Origin: Mytilus californianus
Taxonomy: Eukaryota; Mollusca; Bivalvia; Mytilida; Mytilidae
Direction: 5' to 3'
Assembly (NCBI RefSeq): GCF_021869535.1
Contig: NW_026262734.1
Coordinates: forward strand, 74,400,339 to 74,464,338
Length of the DNA: 64,000 nucleotides
Shown here piece after piece: positions 1 through 11,589 of the stretch. Position 1 is the first letter of the stretch, and every line of letters starts with the position of its first letter. The position numbers and the translations under genes are program-made. The notes beneath the pieces are model-generated. The model saw nothing but the letters and a program-made list of their open reading frames with translations, searched no databases and had not been told where the DNA came from.

Positions 1-1789
1 TGGCAAATTCTTGTTAAATTTCATCATCATTGATCATTATTAAAGTAAAATGCACAAGAGTTGTCATACCAACTTTCATTTCTGAGATTAATATTCAATT
101 ATTCAGGTAAAATATACAATACTTTGTTTATAAATATGTAAAGCAGCAGATACAGCAACCTGAAGAGAAGAAGCCCCATTCTTTTTTCAAAAAGTTTACT
201 TTCATAATCTATAAAATACCCTGAGAAAATGGACGAAGGCTTCTGTGCTAGCTAATCTAATAGTTGAATTTTACAATAATAATGATTTTAAAATTCAAAA
301 TTATGTCACTTTCACTTATAATTTTAAGCATTATTTTTTTACAGAATTTTGTCATTTTTTTGGTAAACTTTTCCTTTTTCTGTAGGATATTTTCTAGGCA
401 GTACTGTACTGTTCAACTAAGAAACATAGGCTTGAGTTAAAAGGCTTTTTTACTTTGAAGAAACTAAATTTTGACTCTTGGTCCCACTTTATTAAAATAT
501 CATTGAAATGGTCGGTACTATTTTTTTTCAGAAATATTATTTAAATTGTATACAGTATGTTTTATTGCATTAACATTGTTAGAAGTAGTTAATAAATCCA
601 TTAGGGATGATCCCATATCCCGTTATAAAAATTGCAAACTGAAAGTAAATGTCATGATAGCCAGTGCTAATTTATATCAATTCAGCTAGGTTTCTAGATC
701 TAATTTTTACCAATTTTTTGTCTTTTATTTTTAATTCTTATCTGTAATCCTTCTCTGAAAAGTAGGGAAGTATCTCTTCTTAATATTATAATAACATAGT
801 TGTTAATCGACTTTCTTTTATTTTCTTCTTGATTTTGGTAAAATAAACTCCTTTTTATTCATTTTGGTGGGTTTTTATTTTTGACTGGTGATATCAAGGG
901 GAGATAACCACTTGCACAAATCGGCAAAAAAACCACCGCTTCGTGTTGAACATAACTTGACGTTTGCGTATCCAAAACTGTATTGCCTAGATATTCATAT
1001 CGAGTGTTTGTCTTAATGAGATGCTTTATTAAATTCAAATTCAGCCCATCATTTTTAGTTTCCTCGAAAATATTTAGATTTTTCGATCAGGAGCCTTGAC
1101 AATTTTCACACAAACTTCAAGTTTGAAGATAAAATAAAGAATAAAGGACTTTGAGTTGATGTGTAAGTTTTGACGAGTTAAAAATATGTATATTCAAGAT
1201 TATTTTGATCAATAAGTTTTTATCATGACAGTGGTATTTTAGTGAGTAAAAGTGAGGTTTGTCTCATCCTTAGTTTTACTGAATTTTCTCGGTCACGTGA
1301 CTCTATTGTTGCTGATAGACTTGGGGTCAAACCGTGACCTGCTTTCCAACTGATTGAGCGTCAAATTCGACCCATCTCAGTTTCTCTGTGTCTGGATTAA
1401 AAACGTCTTATATTTGACTACCTGTAGGGTCCTACACCCCGTAAACAATATGTAAAATTCACTTTCAATAAAAGATTTTTTTAAAAATGAAAAAAAACGT
1501 TGCTTTCACGTTACACTTAGTGGTCGAATTTCTCTAATGATCGCCAGATTTGGACTAAGACCGTGGATAAATTCGTTATCTACGTCCATATCCGTAGATA
1601 TGGATATTTTAACGTCCTTCAGTATCCAAGTTAATTTATAACAAGCGACAAGGAATTTTAATTTTGCACTCAATAATATCTGCGTAATTATACTTAGTAC
1701 AATCGGTTATCAGTCAAAAACGCAAGTCGCGTGGGTAGAAATGACTGCGGCAACATAACACCGGAATGCCCTCACGGTCATCTACTGTG
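1..1789. other. AT-rich non-coding stretch
   Basis: No convincing coding frame, RNA gene or recognised element is visible. The only structured site seen is a short hairpin at 1585-1604 (TCCATATC, loop CGTA, GATATGGA). Confidence 0.5.
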
Positions 1790-2030
1790 AAAATCAGTTG
1801 AAAAGGCTTAACTCTTCAGATCGATACAAAGAAAAAGATCAAACAAAAACACAGACCGGTCGAGGAATAAAAAAAAGGATGTGGTGTGATTGCCAATGAG
1901 ATAACTCTCGACCAGAGACAAAATTGCGTAGAACTATATGTCACTATACGGTCTTTAACAATGAGCAAAAACAATACCGCATAGTAAGCTATAAAAGTCA
2001 CCGAAATGTCATTGACAAATTCAAAACATT
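1790..2030 (-). repeat. Retroelement 3' tail fragments
   Basis: Two adjoining pieces match the untranslated tail of the retroelement at 14.07-15.08 kb. Bases 1868-2030 carry the terminal signature (GATTGCCAATGAGA followed by a CTATACGG... block). Bases 1790-1862 correspond to a more internal part of the same tail (GGCTTAACTC... CACAGACCGG). Their order is not that of one intact tail, so this is either two independent truncated insertions or a rearranged one. No coding part is attached. Homology is by direct comparison inside the window. Confidence 0.65.
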
Positions 2031-2868
2031 TAAGGTAGATTCATGGTATACCGCCATCTTGGACTGTATAATCTCAGTACAAAAATGGTCTAGTTATTTG
2101 CCCAAATGTGCAAATTTGGAGACAGATTTGCAATTTAATAGTTAGATTGTTTATTTATATAAAGAAAACTTGGTGATTTATTGTATTATTAAAAATATTT
2201 AAACAAATATCAAATTTTGTGTTTTTAGAATCATTTTTTTTCCCAAATAAGCCATTTAAGGGGATATAACTCTTTTAGTAAAAAATATATACTGGACTGA
2301 TAGGAAATTTTTTTATTTTTACTTGTAGCAAGAAAACAAGTTCTGTGACACCATTTTTTCTTTTTATTTTCTTAAAACATATTATAAAACCTATTTTCCT
2401 ACAATTTATTTCAAAATTCTATCTCATAGAAATTTTTTTATGCACACAAATGTGTTTTTTCATGTACAATCTAACCAAATTTGGGCAAATTTCAACGACT
2501 CATAGCTTGGAAAATAGCACGGTGACCCATACTTTTTATTATATTTTTGAAAAAAGCATAGTAAAATCTTCCTTTTGGCAATGTATAAGAAAATTCTATC
2601 TCAAAAAGTATATACTTATGATCTACCTTAAAGCAAGAAAACTAACGAGCTGATTTATATATATATATATATAATTTTTTCCTTATCTGCATAGTATCGT
2701 CTATTCTAGACGATCCGGTACATAGTAAATTTGCTGGTTGGTCCTTTTTATAGACTTCTATATATATATATATAAAACAATGAACGAACAATAAATATGA
2801 TAAACAGCAACAAACGACAACCACTGAATTACAGGCTCCTGACTTGGGACATGCATTTGGACTAGTAG
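2031..2868. other. AT-rich spacer with TA microsatellites
   Basis: Very T-rich sequence with degenerate repetition around 2220-2640 and two (TA)n runs near 2656-2672 and 2758-2774. Bases about 2800-2855 resemble the retroelement tail at 14.3 kb (CAACGACAACCACTGAA, CAGGCTCCTGACTTGGGAC). Nothing coding is supported. Confidence 0.5.
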
Positions 2869-4289
2869 ACATTATTTTATTTCCACAGAGGTATTTTTTA
2901 TTTTTATTTTGAATGTACCATTCAAATATCAAGTTCCGATAACAACACAATAAAATCAATAAAAGATGATGTATCGTCGAATACAGATCGGGAACCGTCA
3001 ACTTCGTCAATAGCTACAAATACAGATACTCCAGATGATATACAAGCAAAAATTAAAGATATAAATCCGACTAATTCAAATGATAAAAGCACATGTTCAG
3101 ATGAAATTGGTGACAAATTACCACAGTTGAATATGCAAGACTTCATTACAACTCTAAACAAATTAACTACTGTTGTAACACATTTAAAAGACAAAGTTGA
3201 CGAATTAGAAATATCTATACAAGAAAGCAATTTGTCAAATGCGAGTAGTATGCAAACTTTAAATGATCGCATAACAGCTTTGGCAAAGGTGCGCATGCAA
3301 CATGATCAATAGTCAATGGATAAAATGCAGGATATTGAAGTAGAAATTCAAAATGTTAATAAAAATTTGGATAAAAAAGTTAACATGTTACAATTCCAAA
3401 AATAACATTTGAAAATTTATTACAAGAACCTATACATGAACAAGAACAGCTTATCTTTGAAACAGAACAGCCAAGAAATGCTGATTTAATTAAAGAACCA
3501 CAAAATCCTGTGTATGACACACAACTGAAACTGCCTTTATCAGGAAGTAGAGTTTTAATTGCGGGAAGTTCAGTTCTAAAAGGAATAAACCCATCTAGAT
3601 CAAAAGAGTATATAGATGTTCATGTTCACAGAGGAGCAAATGTTATAGATTTGTACGATGACATAAGAAGTATGGATCTGAGTTCATACAATACAATGAT
3701 AATTCATGTCGGGGGCAATGATGCAAGCAGCAAAATGAATGTACAACAATTTGTGGACATTTACCAAGAAATTATTAACTATGTAAGAAGTCAAAACTGT
3801 CGAGCAATTGTGTCTGGAATATTGCCAAGGATACAATGTGATGTCACTGAATATGACACAATCCTAAAACAAATGTGTCATCATAATGATGTCAAATTTA
3901 TATCAAATTATGAATCTTTTGTCTACAAGGATGATCATATAGCTAAATCATTTTACACTATAGATGGCATTCATCTAAATAGATATGGAACAATAAAGCT
4001 GTTGACAAATGTAAATAAAATATTTAAAGTATTCAAGGGAAAACCACAACAGTATCATTTGAACCAACAAAACAGAAATAGATTCCAAAGTTCCGGTTAC
4101 CAATATTACACAAACAACTTCAGAAGGAGCCCCATAAAACCAAGATATCAATCACGGAGTAACATGAACACAACAGAAAGCAGAAGAAAATTCAACCATG
4201 CAGGAGTCAACACTAAAAACGTAAAGGACAGGAATTATCTCACTATGAACTCTCGTAACTCGTGGGGAAACAATAATGCGCTAAATTGA
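2869..4289 (+). pseudogene. LINE ORF1 with SGNH hydrolase domain
   Basis: The frame opens at 2869 and reads a Ser/Asp/Thr-rich region, then a heptad-rich predicted coiled coil (LNKLTTVVTHLKDKVDELE, about 3148-3210). It hits TAG at 3310 and shifts frame near 3390-3400. From 3510 a clean 259-codon stretch runs to 4289. That part shows the SGNH blocks in order: GSSVLKG (Ser block), HVGGND (Gly/Asn block) and DGIHLN (Asp-x-x-His block), followed by a long Asn/Arg/Gln-rich basic tail probably used for RNA binding. SGNH domains in LINE ORF1 are known; their role is debated (lipid or ester hydrolysis, membrane transit). The two lesions make this copy inactive unless the shift is a sequencing error. 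Confidence 0.85.
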
Positions 4290-4880
4290 AAAAATGAAGA
4301 TAGAGCACCATTTTTTGACTTCCATTTACCAAATTCTGATCGTAAGTCAGATTATATTCAGAGGTAGCATTTAGCTTGTTCTAATTTTTCAAACAGATAT
4401 AATATTTTAAATCTGTTATGTGATCAATGTAGTAGTATACAATGTACATGTAATATGTTTTAAACAACATTAATAATATTAATTGGGGAAAATCTCAAAA
4501 GAGAAATAGAAGTCAAAATAAAACACATAGTTCTGTAAATAGAAGTAGAAATAATGAAGCAAGTTGGTTACTTAAAAAAGGGTTTAAACTAGGTTGTTTA
4601 AATATTCAACATTTACAACCCAAAATTGAAGAAATAAAATTCCTATTAAAATATGAACAATTATTTGATATATTTGGTATGGTAGAAACAGTTTTAAATG
4701 ATGAAATTGGTACCGTAACATTACAAATTGAAGGTTACAAAATAGAAAGAAAAGATAGAAACGCTATTAATGATGGCGGAGGTGTGATTGCGTACATACG
4801 AAATAGTGTATGCCACCAGAGAAGAATCGATTTAGAAATAGGTAGTATTGAATCTTCATGGATTGAAATTATTTTTCCAA

Positions 4881-4886
4881 ACACAA
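4881..4886. repeat. Target-site duplication, left copy (ACACAA)
   Basis: ACACAA here and at 7421-7426 flank the nested element. Removing the element and one copy restores the LINE reading frame through the junction. Confidence 0.85.
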
Positions 4887-7420
4887 ATAAAATTGAGAAT
4901 GGAAATGGGGAATGTGTCAAAGAGACAACAACCCGACCATAGAACAGACAACAGCAGAAGGTCACCAACAGGTCTTCAATGCAGCGAGAAATTCCCGCAC
5001 CCGGAGGCGTCCTTCAGCTGGCCCCTAAACAAATATATATACTAGTTCAGTGATAATGAACGCCATACTAAACTCCAAATTGTACACAAGAAACTAAAAT
5101 TAAAAATAATACAAGACTAACAAAGGCTAGAGGCTCCTGACTTGGGACAGGCGCAAAAATGCGGCGGGGTTAAACATGTTTATGAGATCTCAACCCTCCC
5201 CCTATACCTCTAGCCAATGTAGAAAAGTAAACGCATAACAATACGCACATTAAAATTCAGTTCAAGAGAAGTCCGAGTCTGATGTCAGAAGATGTAACCA
5301 AAGAAAATAAACAAAATGACAATAATACATAAATAACAACAGACTACTAGCAGTTAACTGACATGCCAGCTCCAGACTTCAATTAAACTGATTGAAAGAT
5401 TATGTCTTCATCATATGAATATCAGGCACAATCCTTCCCGTTAGGGGTTTAGTATCATACCATCATAACATATATGAGAAGAACATAACCCGTGTCATGC
5501 CAACAACTGGTTTTTAAATAAATGTGTTTAGTGCCGATGCAAAGACCCTATAAGTGAATCAATATTAACGCCAAAATATGCAATCTTTAATGACCTGACA
5601 ACAGTATCGTAACTATATCCCTTCTTGATAAGTCTATTTAAAGGTTTTGTTAGTTTCAGAGGTGAATACTGACATTTTTGTGCTTTATAAAGAATATTTC
5701 CATAAAAAATTGGATGTGATATACCTGAACGTATAAGAAGTCTGCATGTTGAGCTATATTTACGAATGATGTCCTTATACCGATGATAAAATTTAGTAAA
5801 TGTTTTGACTAGTTTGTGATATCGAAAACCCTGGTGTAATAATTTTTCAGTAATACATAAATTTCTCTCGTTAAAATCTAAAACATTGTTACATACACGA
5901 GCGAATCGTACAAGTTGAGATATATAAACACCGTAAGATGGTGACAAGGGAACGTCACCATCTAAAAATGGATAATTAACGATAGGAAATGAAAAATCAT
6001 CTCTTTTATCATATATTTTAGTATTAAGCTTTCCGTTAATGATATAGATATCAAGATCGAGGAAAGGGCAGTGGTCATTGTTAGTATTAGCTTTATTTAA
6101 AGTAAGTTCAACAGGATAAATTTCTTTAGTATACATACTGAAGTCGTCATTATTGAGAGCCAAAATATCATCCAAATATCTAAAAGTATTATTAAATTTG
6201 TGTATCAGATGTTGTTTCGATGGGTCTTTACTGATTTTTGTCATAAATTGTAACTCATAGCAATACAAAAAAAGGTCCGCAATAAGTGGTGCACAGTTAG
6301 TCCCCATTGGAATTCCGATAACCTGACGATATACGGAATCTCCAAAGCGAACAAAAATGTTATCTAGTAAAAATTCAAGGGCATATATAGTATCAAAGCA
6401 TGTCCAATTGACATAGTTTTTTTGTTTATTGCTACTAAAAAATGACCTAAAAGAGTTTGAACATATATATTCACATTCTGACTTTTTAAATGCCCATTTA
6501 ATTAGGTGTGTGAATTTTTTCTTAATGAGAATGTGAGGCAATGTGGTATATAGGGTAGAAAAATCAAAACTTTGAACAGATTCAAAATCACCAATATATG
6601 CATGCAATTTATCAAGTACTTCCAACGAGTTCTTGACACTCCAAAAGTAATTAATTCCACTATTTTCGAAGGCCTTATTTGAACAATTTATTATCAGGTT
6701 TTTGATTGTACCAAGTGTACTGGTAAGAAGAATAGACAATTTAGTAGTGGAACAATGGCTTGAAGACGAAATGAATCTATATTTGTAAGGTATTTTGTGT
6801 AGCTTCGGAAGCCAATACATAGTTGGGACTTTCATTGTATTTGGTTCTGCTTGTAAAGCGGTAGCTAAAAGTTTATGTTTGTTACAGATGTCGTTTTCTG
6901 AAAATGGAGTCAGTTGGAATGTTGGTGAATTGGTGATTTCTTTTTTCAGAACCTCAATGTAAAATTTACGTCAAACAATAATAATATTATTAGCAGCTTT
7001 ATCGGCCGGGACAAAAACAAATTCCTTGGCTAGTTCTTTTAGTTTATGTTTGATACGAGAAATAGGTTTATTGTGGTTATTGTTAAGAGTAAAATGTTCT
7101 TTAAAATGTTGAATACGTATATCAACTATGTTCATTACTGATTTAAAAAAAGAGTCCAAAGATTTTTTGTCAGCTTTTTCCCGTTTTATCCATTTCAAAC
7201 AGTAAGTATGGAGTGAGTCGTGGATGATATTACGACACTCATTCCAATTAATAATTGACGGGGGACGATATTTAGGTCCTTTACTGAGGAATGATTTTAA
7301 CTCTCGGTCTTGAACGATGTTAAGATCTCCTGTTATAACATGGGAAATGGGTCCATAAATGTATTCGGAATTACTGCAATTACATGAAGTAGGTGTATTT
7401 TCACTGATATTAACATCTTT
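4887..7420 (-). mobile_element. Penelope-type retroelement, copy 1
   Basis: A 2,534-bp element on the minus strand, inserted in the endonuclease region of the LINE. It has one long coding frame (7420 to 5528) and a 3' untranslated region (5527 to 4887) ending in GACACATTCCCCATTTCC then CTCAATTTTAT. The same 3' terminus is shared by the copies at 61.2-63.1 kb and 22.0-23.2 kb, which fixes the 3' end. The coding frame is open right up to the 5' edge with no initiating ATG inside the element, so this copy is probably slightly 5'-truncated. No endonuclease domain is visible. The class is inferred from RT motifs (YWLPKLHK, FDFSTLYT, GIPMGTNCAP, YLDD); it could belong to another non-LTR-like RT lineage. 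Confidence 0.85.
5528..7420 (-). pseudogene. Reverse transcriptase, one premature stop
   Basis: Reading from 7420 the frame codes an N-terminal region with HVITGDLNIVQD and KGPKYRPPSIINW, then FVFVPADKAANNIIIV, meets TGA at 6971-6973 (likely a former TGT Cys codon), and continues in the same frame to the stop at 5528, about 630 codons in all. RT motifs after the stop: PTMYWLPKLHK and RFISSSS (finger region), SFDFSTLYTTLPH (motif A Asp), QVIGIPMGTNCAPLIADLF (motif B), FRYLDDI (motif C), then FLDLDIYI and YDKRDDFSFPIVN downstream. All catalytic residues are present. No GIY-YIG or AP endonuclease domain can be seen. Apart from the nonsense codon and missing start it looks competent, so insertion is recent. 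Confidence 0.88.
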
Positions 7421-7426
7421 ACACAA
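7421..7426. repeat. Target-site duplication, right copy (ACACAA)
   Basis: Right partner of the duplication at 4881-4886; the last A begins the codon at which LINE ORF2 resumes. Confidence 0.85.
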
Positions 7427-10080
7427 TGGCTACAAACTCTATTTTAATAGGCATTTTTTATCGTCCACCGAGTTCATTGCAATCTTGGATTGATTCAGTT
7501 GAAAAAGAAATAGAAAAAGCGTCAGCAGAAAATAAAGAAATTATACTTTTAGGAGATTTCAATATAAACTATTCACATATAGATCATACAGTTGTCGGAA
7601 ATCAAAAATGGAAGGACTGTATTAATTTGTATGGTTTACAACAAATTGTACATAAACCCACAAGAGTAACAGATAAATGTGTAACTACTATAGACGATAT
7701 TTATACTACCGATGTAGACCATATTACAGAAGTAAATGTGCCTAGTTATGCTGTCAGTGATCATTATCCTGTTTGCGTAACAAGAAAACTTAACCCAAAA
7801 ATATCAAAAATGGAGCATTTGTCCATAGAATATAGATCATTCAAACAATTTGATAAAAATAAATTTATTGAAAATTTAACAAATACTCCTTTTCATCTCA
7901 TTGAATCGATTGGAGATGTTGATGAAGCAGCTAATTATTGGTATAATCTATTTTTGAGTACCCTAGACAAGCATGCTCCTAAGAAAATTAAAAGGGTGAA
8001 AAATACTCAACAACCAGAGTGTTGGACTTCTGATATAAATAGCGCTAGACACCAAAGAGATTATTTTCATAGAATTGGGGATATATATAATTATAAAATT
8101 TGGCGTAATAAGGTTACATTTTTAGTAGAACAGGCAAAGAAAAATTATTTCCAAAATGCTATCTCAAATTGTAAAGATAGTAAAACTATCTGGAAGTATG
8201 TCAAAAGTCTAAATCCCAAAAAATTACATAATAATATCACGCATTTGGAATATAAAAATAGTGTAATTCAAAATGATGTTGATATAGCAAAAACATTTAA
8301 TGTGCATTTCACAAATATTGCTGAAGGTATAATAGTTGATAACAAATTATGTAATAATGATGAAGGTCCAAGTTTCGATGTACTCAACAAATTTGTGAAA
8401 TCAGAGTTACAAAGGGGTAGTGAAAAAATCATTATACCAGAAATGAGTATTTTAGATGTAAAAATGTATTTAAAAAAACTTGACAAGTCTAAAGCAACTG
8501 GTTTAGATGATGTTGGACCAAATATTTTGAGTATGTGCAGCGATGTCATTGCACCAGCTTTTACATATTTATTTAATCTAAGCATCAAATGTGGTAAATT
8601 TCCAAGTATTTTTAAAACTGCAAGAGTTTGCCCAATTTTTAAAAGTGGCGATGCTTGTAATCCTGATAATTATAGACCAATAGTAGTTTTGCCTTGTCTC
8701 TCCAAAATCATAGAACGACATATAGCTGATAGTTTGTATATATATTTAAATAGTAATGACCTTCTTAATACTACACAGTCAGGTTTCAGACCTAAACATT
8801 CGTGCACAACTGCACTTACTAAATTAGTAGATGAATGGTTAGCAAATATAGATAATGAAGAAATAAACGGAGTTATATTTTTAGATTTAAAGAAAGCTTT
8901 TGATCTGGTTAATCATATTATTTTGTTAAAAAAAGCTTGAATATTATAATGTTTCAAACTGTACACTAGACTGGTTTAAGTCATACTTGTTTGAACGAAG
9001 TCAACAAGTTAAGGTCAATAACGTCATGTCTAATACTAAATGCATAAAAACGGGTGTACCACAAGGGTCTATCCTTGGCCCTCTGTTATTTATTTTATAT
9101 ATCAATGATTTACCACTGAACATAGAAAATTCATTAATAAATTTATATGCAGATGATTCTTCATTACATAGTAAATGTTATAAAGTACTTCGGTTAACTG
9201 CTAACCTTCAAAATGATATTCATGTAATTGAAAACTGGTGTTCGCAAAATTGTATGAAACTAAATGCCAAAAAGTGTAAATCAATGATTATTGGTTCAAA
9301 ACAGAGGCTTTATTCAACTGGGAACAGTTTAGATATCAAAATTTCAGATGAACAAATAGAGAATGTAGATTGTGAAAAACTTCTCGGTTTATATATCGAC
9401 AAAAACCTAAATTGGAATGAGCAAATAGATAAAATGTCATGTACAATATCAAATAGAATCAATTTATTACAAAAGATAAGAAAATATTTACCTATGCATA
9501 TACGTATTATTTATTTTAATGCTTATATTCTGCCATTGTTTGATTATTGTTGCAATATATGGGGAAGTTGCTATGAAAGTGGAATAAATAAATTTAATAA
9601 GTTATTAAAGAAATCTGCTAGGGTTATAGTAGAAGCTGACATAATGACATCATCCAGTTTGTTGTTTAATAGTTTAAACTGGTTAAATGTGGAAAAACGC
9701 ATTCAATATCAAAAGGCAATACTTGTATTTAAATCATTAAATGATATGGTTCCTAACTATTTACAAGAAAACTTTCATTTTATTGGTAATCAGAATTATA
9801 ATTTACGTTCGGCTGATGAAAAACTATTAAATCTTCCGAAACCAAAAACAAACTTTTTAAAGAAAACATTTACATATTCAGGTTCTCAAATATGGAACAG
9901 TTTACCAAATGAAATAAAAATGAGTAATACACTTGTGTCTTTTAAAACAAAATGTTACAAGTTTTTCATCAATTGTGCAAATTAATATGCTTTTTCATTA
10001 TTATCTAGATACAATTGTATATTGTGTATAATATATCATTATAATATTGTATGTACTTATAAATATGTTATTATTATTTT

Positions 10081-10168
10081 GAGGACTCTCAGGAAGATTA
10101 GTTTTAACTAATGGGATTATCCTCTTGAAATAAAGATTATTTATTCATTTATCTATTTATTTATTTTT
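10081..10168 (+). other. LINE 3' stem-loop and ATTT-rich tail
   Basis: GAGGA (10081-10085) can pair with TCCTC (10120-10124), enclosing TTAGTT-TT-AACTAA (10098-10111). A TTTATT/ATTT-rich tail follows to about 10168. A 3' hairpin plus simple tail is typical of LINEs whose RT recognises the RNA 3' end; use here is inferred. Confidence 0.65.
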
Positions 10169-10505
10169 AGAGTTGGTTCCAGTGGTGCTTGCCATGTATT
10201 TATGGGCAGAAAACCTAAAAAACAAAAAGATCCTTTTTAATATTGACAATCTTGCATTGGTTAGTATTGTTAACAAAAGGTCATCAAAAGATAAGCAAAT
10301 AATGAAACTGGTTCGTCCATTTGTGTTACTGACAATGATGAATAATATTCAATTTAAAGCTGTGCATATTGAAGGATAAAAATCAAGGTAGCTGATGCCA
10401 TCTCTCGATTTCAGATGTCACGCTTCAGAGCTCTGGTTCCAACAGCCAGAACTACCCCAGCAGGGATACCAGAAGATTTCTTGACATTAATTTCAAACAT
10501 ATAAT
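10169..10505 (+). pseudogene. DIRS-type retrotransposon RNase H remnant
   Basis: Translation gives LVPVVLAMYLWAENLKNK, ILFNIDNLALVSIVNKRSSK (the IDN Asp, then a Lys/Ser block), IQFKAVHIEG and, after a frame shift near 10377, VADAISRFQM and FRALVPTA. This is the RNase H end of a DIRS-like polyprotein, where ADAISR is usually followed by the tyrosine recombinase; that is what follows here. The fragment starts abruptly at the tail of the LINE, with no RT or upstream DIRS part in the window. Confidence 0.75.
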
Positions 10506-11222
10506 TGGGTCCCTTATAGAAAGTTCAGTTGCCCCAAGTACCTTAACAACATATCAAAGAGGTCTATTTAAGGCCTTTAATGAGTTCAGAAAATTGTTTG
10601 GTTTATCAAATGTATGACCCATACCATTGTATGAATTGTGCAATTTTATAGCATATTTGTTTCAAGCAAGTTACTCCCATTCCTCTATTAAGTGTTATTT
10701 AGCAGGGATAAGTTTTTCAGTAGAATGAATGACTTTGAAGATTTTACTCGAAAATTTATTATTAAAAAAATGCTGGAGGGAATTAACCGGTCAAGGCCAA
10801 AAATTAGGGATTCAAGATTGCCTATTACCAAAGAATTACTACTATTAATAGTTAAAATTCTGCCCTTTTTTTGTTCCTCCAGTTATGAAGTTAAGTTGTT
10901 TAAGGCTGCCTTCTCGTTGGCCTATCATGGTCTTTTGAGAATAGGAGAATTAGCAGTAAGTAATGGAAAGTCAGCTCATATTATCTCTATATCTGATGTG
11001 TCATGGTCATCTTTTGGGGTCTTGAATATACGTGTACCTTCATAAAAAACTGACCAGTTGGCTACAGGTGCCTTAATTACATTTCAATCACAACCTAATT
11101 CAGAGACCTGCCCATGCAAGTTGATAAAGTCTTTTCTCGTGGATAGACCTCTTTTACCAGGAGCACTTTTTTGTCACTTCAATGGCGCAGCAGTTACTCG
11201 CTATCAGTTCATAACGGTAACT
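10506..11222 (+). pseudogene. DIRS-type tyrosine recombinase remnant
   Basis: Core-binding part: VAPSTLTTYQRGLFKAFNEF (about 10530-10590), then NFIAYLFQASYSHSSIKCYL. Catalytic part: KKMLEGINRSRPK, DSRLPITKELL, FSLAYHGLLRIGELAVS (Arg of box I in LLRIGE) and SISDVSW. The frame is broken by TGA near 10614, a shift near 10720 and TAA near 11043. It ends around 11222, before the distal His-x-x-Arg and Tyr motifs, so the recombinase is both mutated and truncated. Together with the preceding RNase H it supports a DIRS/Ngaro-like element. Confidence 0.78.
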
Positions 11223-11589
11223 GTAACGTTTTTATGTACATGACGCCATAGTTATTTACTTTCAATTTTAAAATTTAAAAATCGTTTAACACATAGCTGA
11301 AAAGTGATAGTGCAGATTAATATTGTTACCCCTCGAAAGAAACATTGTCAACCTTGGCTTCGCCGGTATTAACAATCTTGGCACTCATACCACATCTTCT
11401 TAAATCTATTTTCTTGGGATAACAATATGCTCTATCACCCTCTCAGCTACCTGCATGTGTTATTTATAAAATATCCCCCAGTCGTTACGATAAAGCTTGC
11501 ATTTCCTAATATGATTGCCTTGAGTTGCTGTTAAATTGGATTGATTGATTGTTGTTTGCTTTTTTTCACTTCTCAAAATTTCTGTTGTA
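11223..11589. other. Non-coding spacer
   Basis: No gene, repeat family or structured motif could be supported. Confidence 0.4.

Larger units (their letters stand above)
4454..9985 (+). pseudogene. LINE ORF2: AP endonuclease plus reverse transcriptase
   Basis: Frame 2 is open from 4454 to the insertion at 4886 and resumes exactly in frame at 7426. Endonuclease motifs appear in order: GCLNIQHL, the Glu of FGMVETVLN, GGGVIAYIR, SSWIEI, then across the insertion YRPPSS, LLGDFN (near 7550) and SDHYP (near 7755). The RT part has TGLDDVGP, NYRPIVVLP, SGFRPKHS, FLDLKKAFD (first catalytic Asp), GVPQGSILGPLLF and LYADDSS (YADD, near 9150). A run of seven A at 8928-8934 shifts the frame; with six the reading continues as KLEYYN... 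to 9985. No natural ATG precedes the endonuclease, so the true start, perhaps by reinitiation after ORF1, is unresolved. Catalytic residues are all present, so decay is recent. Confidence 0.92.
2869..10168 (+). mobile_element. Non-LTR retrotransposon, CR1/L2-like, with nested insertion
   Basis: A LINE of about 4.8 kb once the nested element at 4887-7420 is set aside. Order: ORF1 (coiled coil, SGNH hydrolase, basic tail), short spacer, ORF2 (AP endonuclease then reverse transcriptase), a 3' stem-loop, then an ATTT-rich tail. ORF1 with an esterase/SGNH domain is established for CR1, L2 and related LINEs. The two ORFs carry only a few lesions: a stop and a frameshift in ORF1, a homopolymer frameshift in ORF2, and the insertion. 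The 5' boundary is uncertain; I placed it at the first open codon after two in-frame stops (2863-2868). No target duplication for the LINE itself was found. Confidence 0.9.

Noticed and set aside
2922-3296. 124-codon minus-strand frame
   Set aside because: Antisense shadow of LINE ORF1, whose plus frame shows coiled-coil and SGNH continuity.
8268-8588. 106-codon minus-strand frame
   Set aside because: Antisense shadow of LINE ORF2 between endonuclease and RT.
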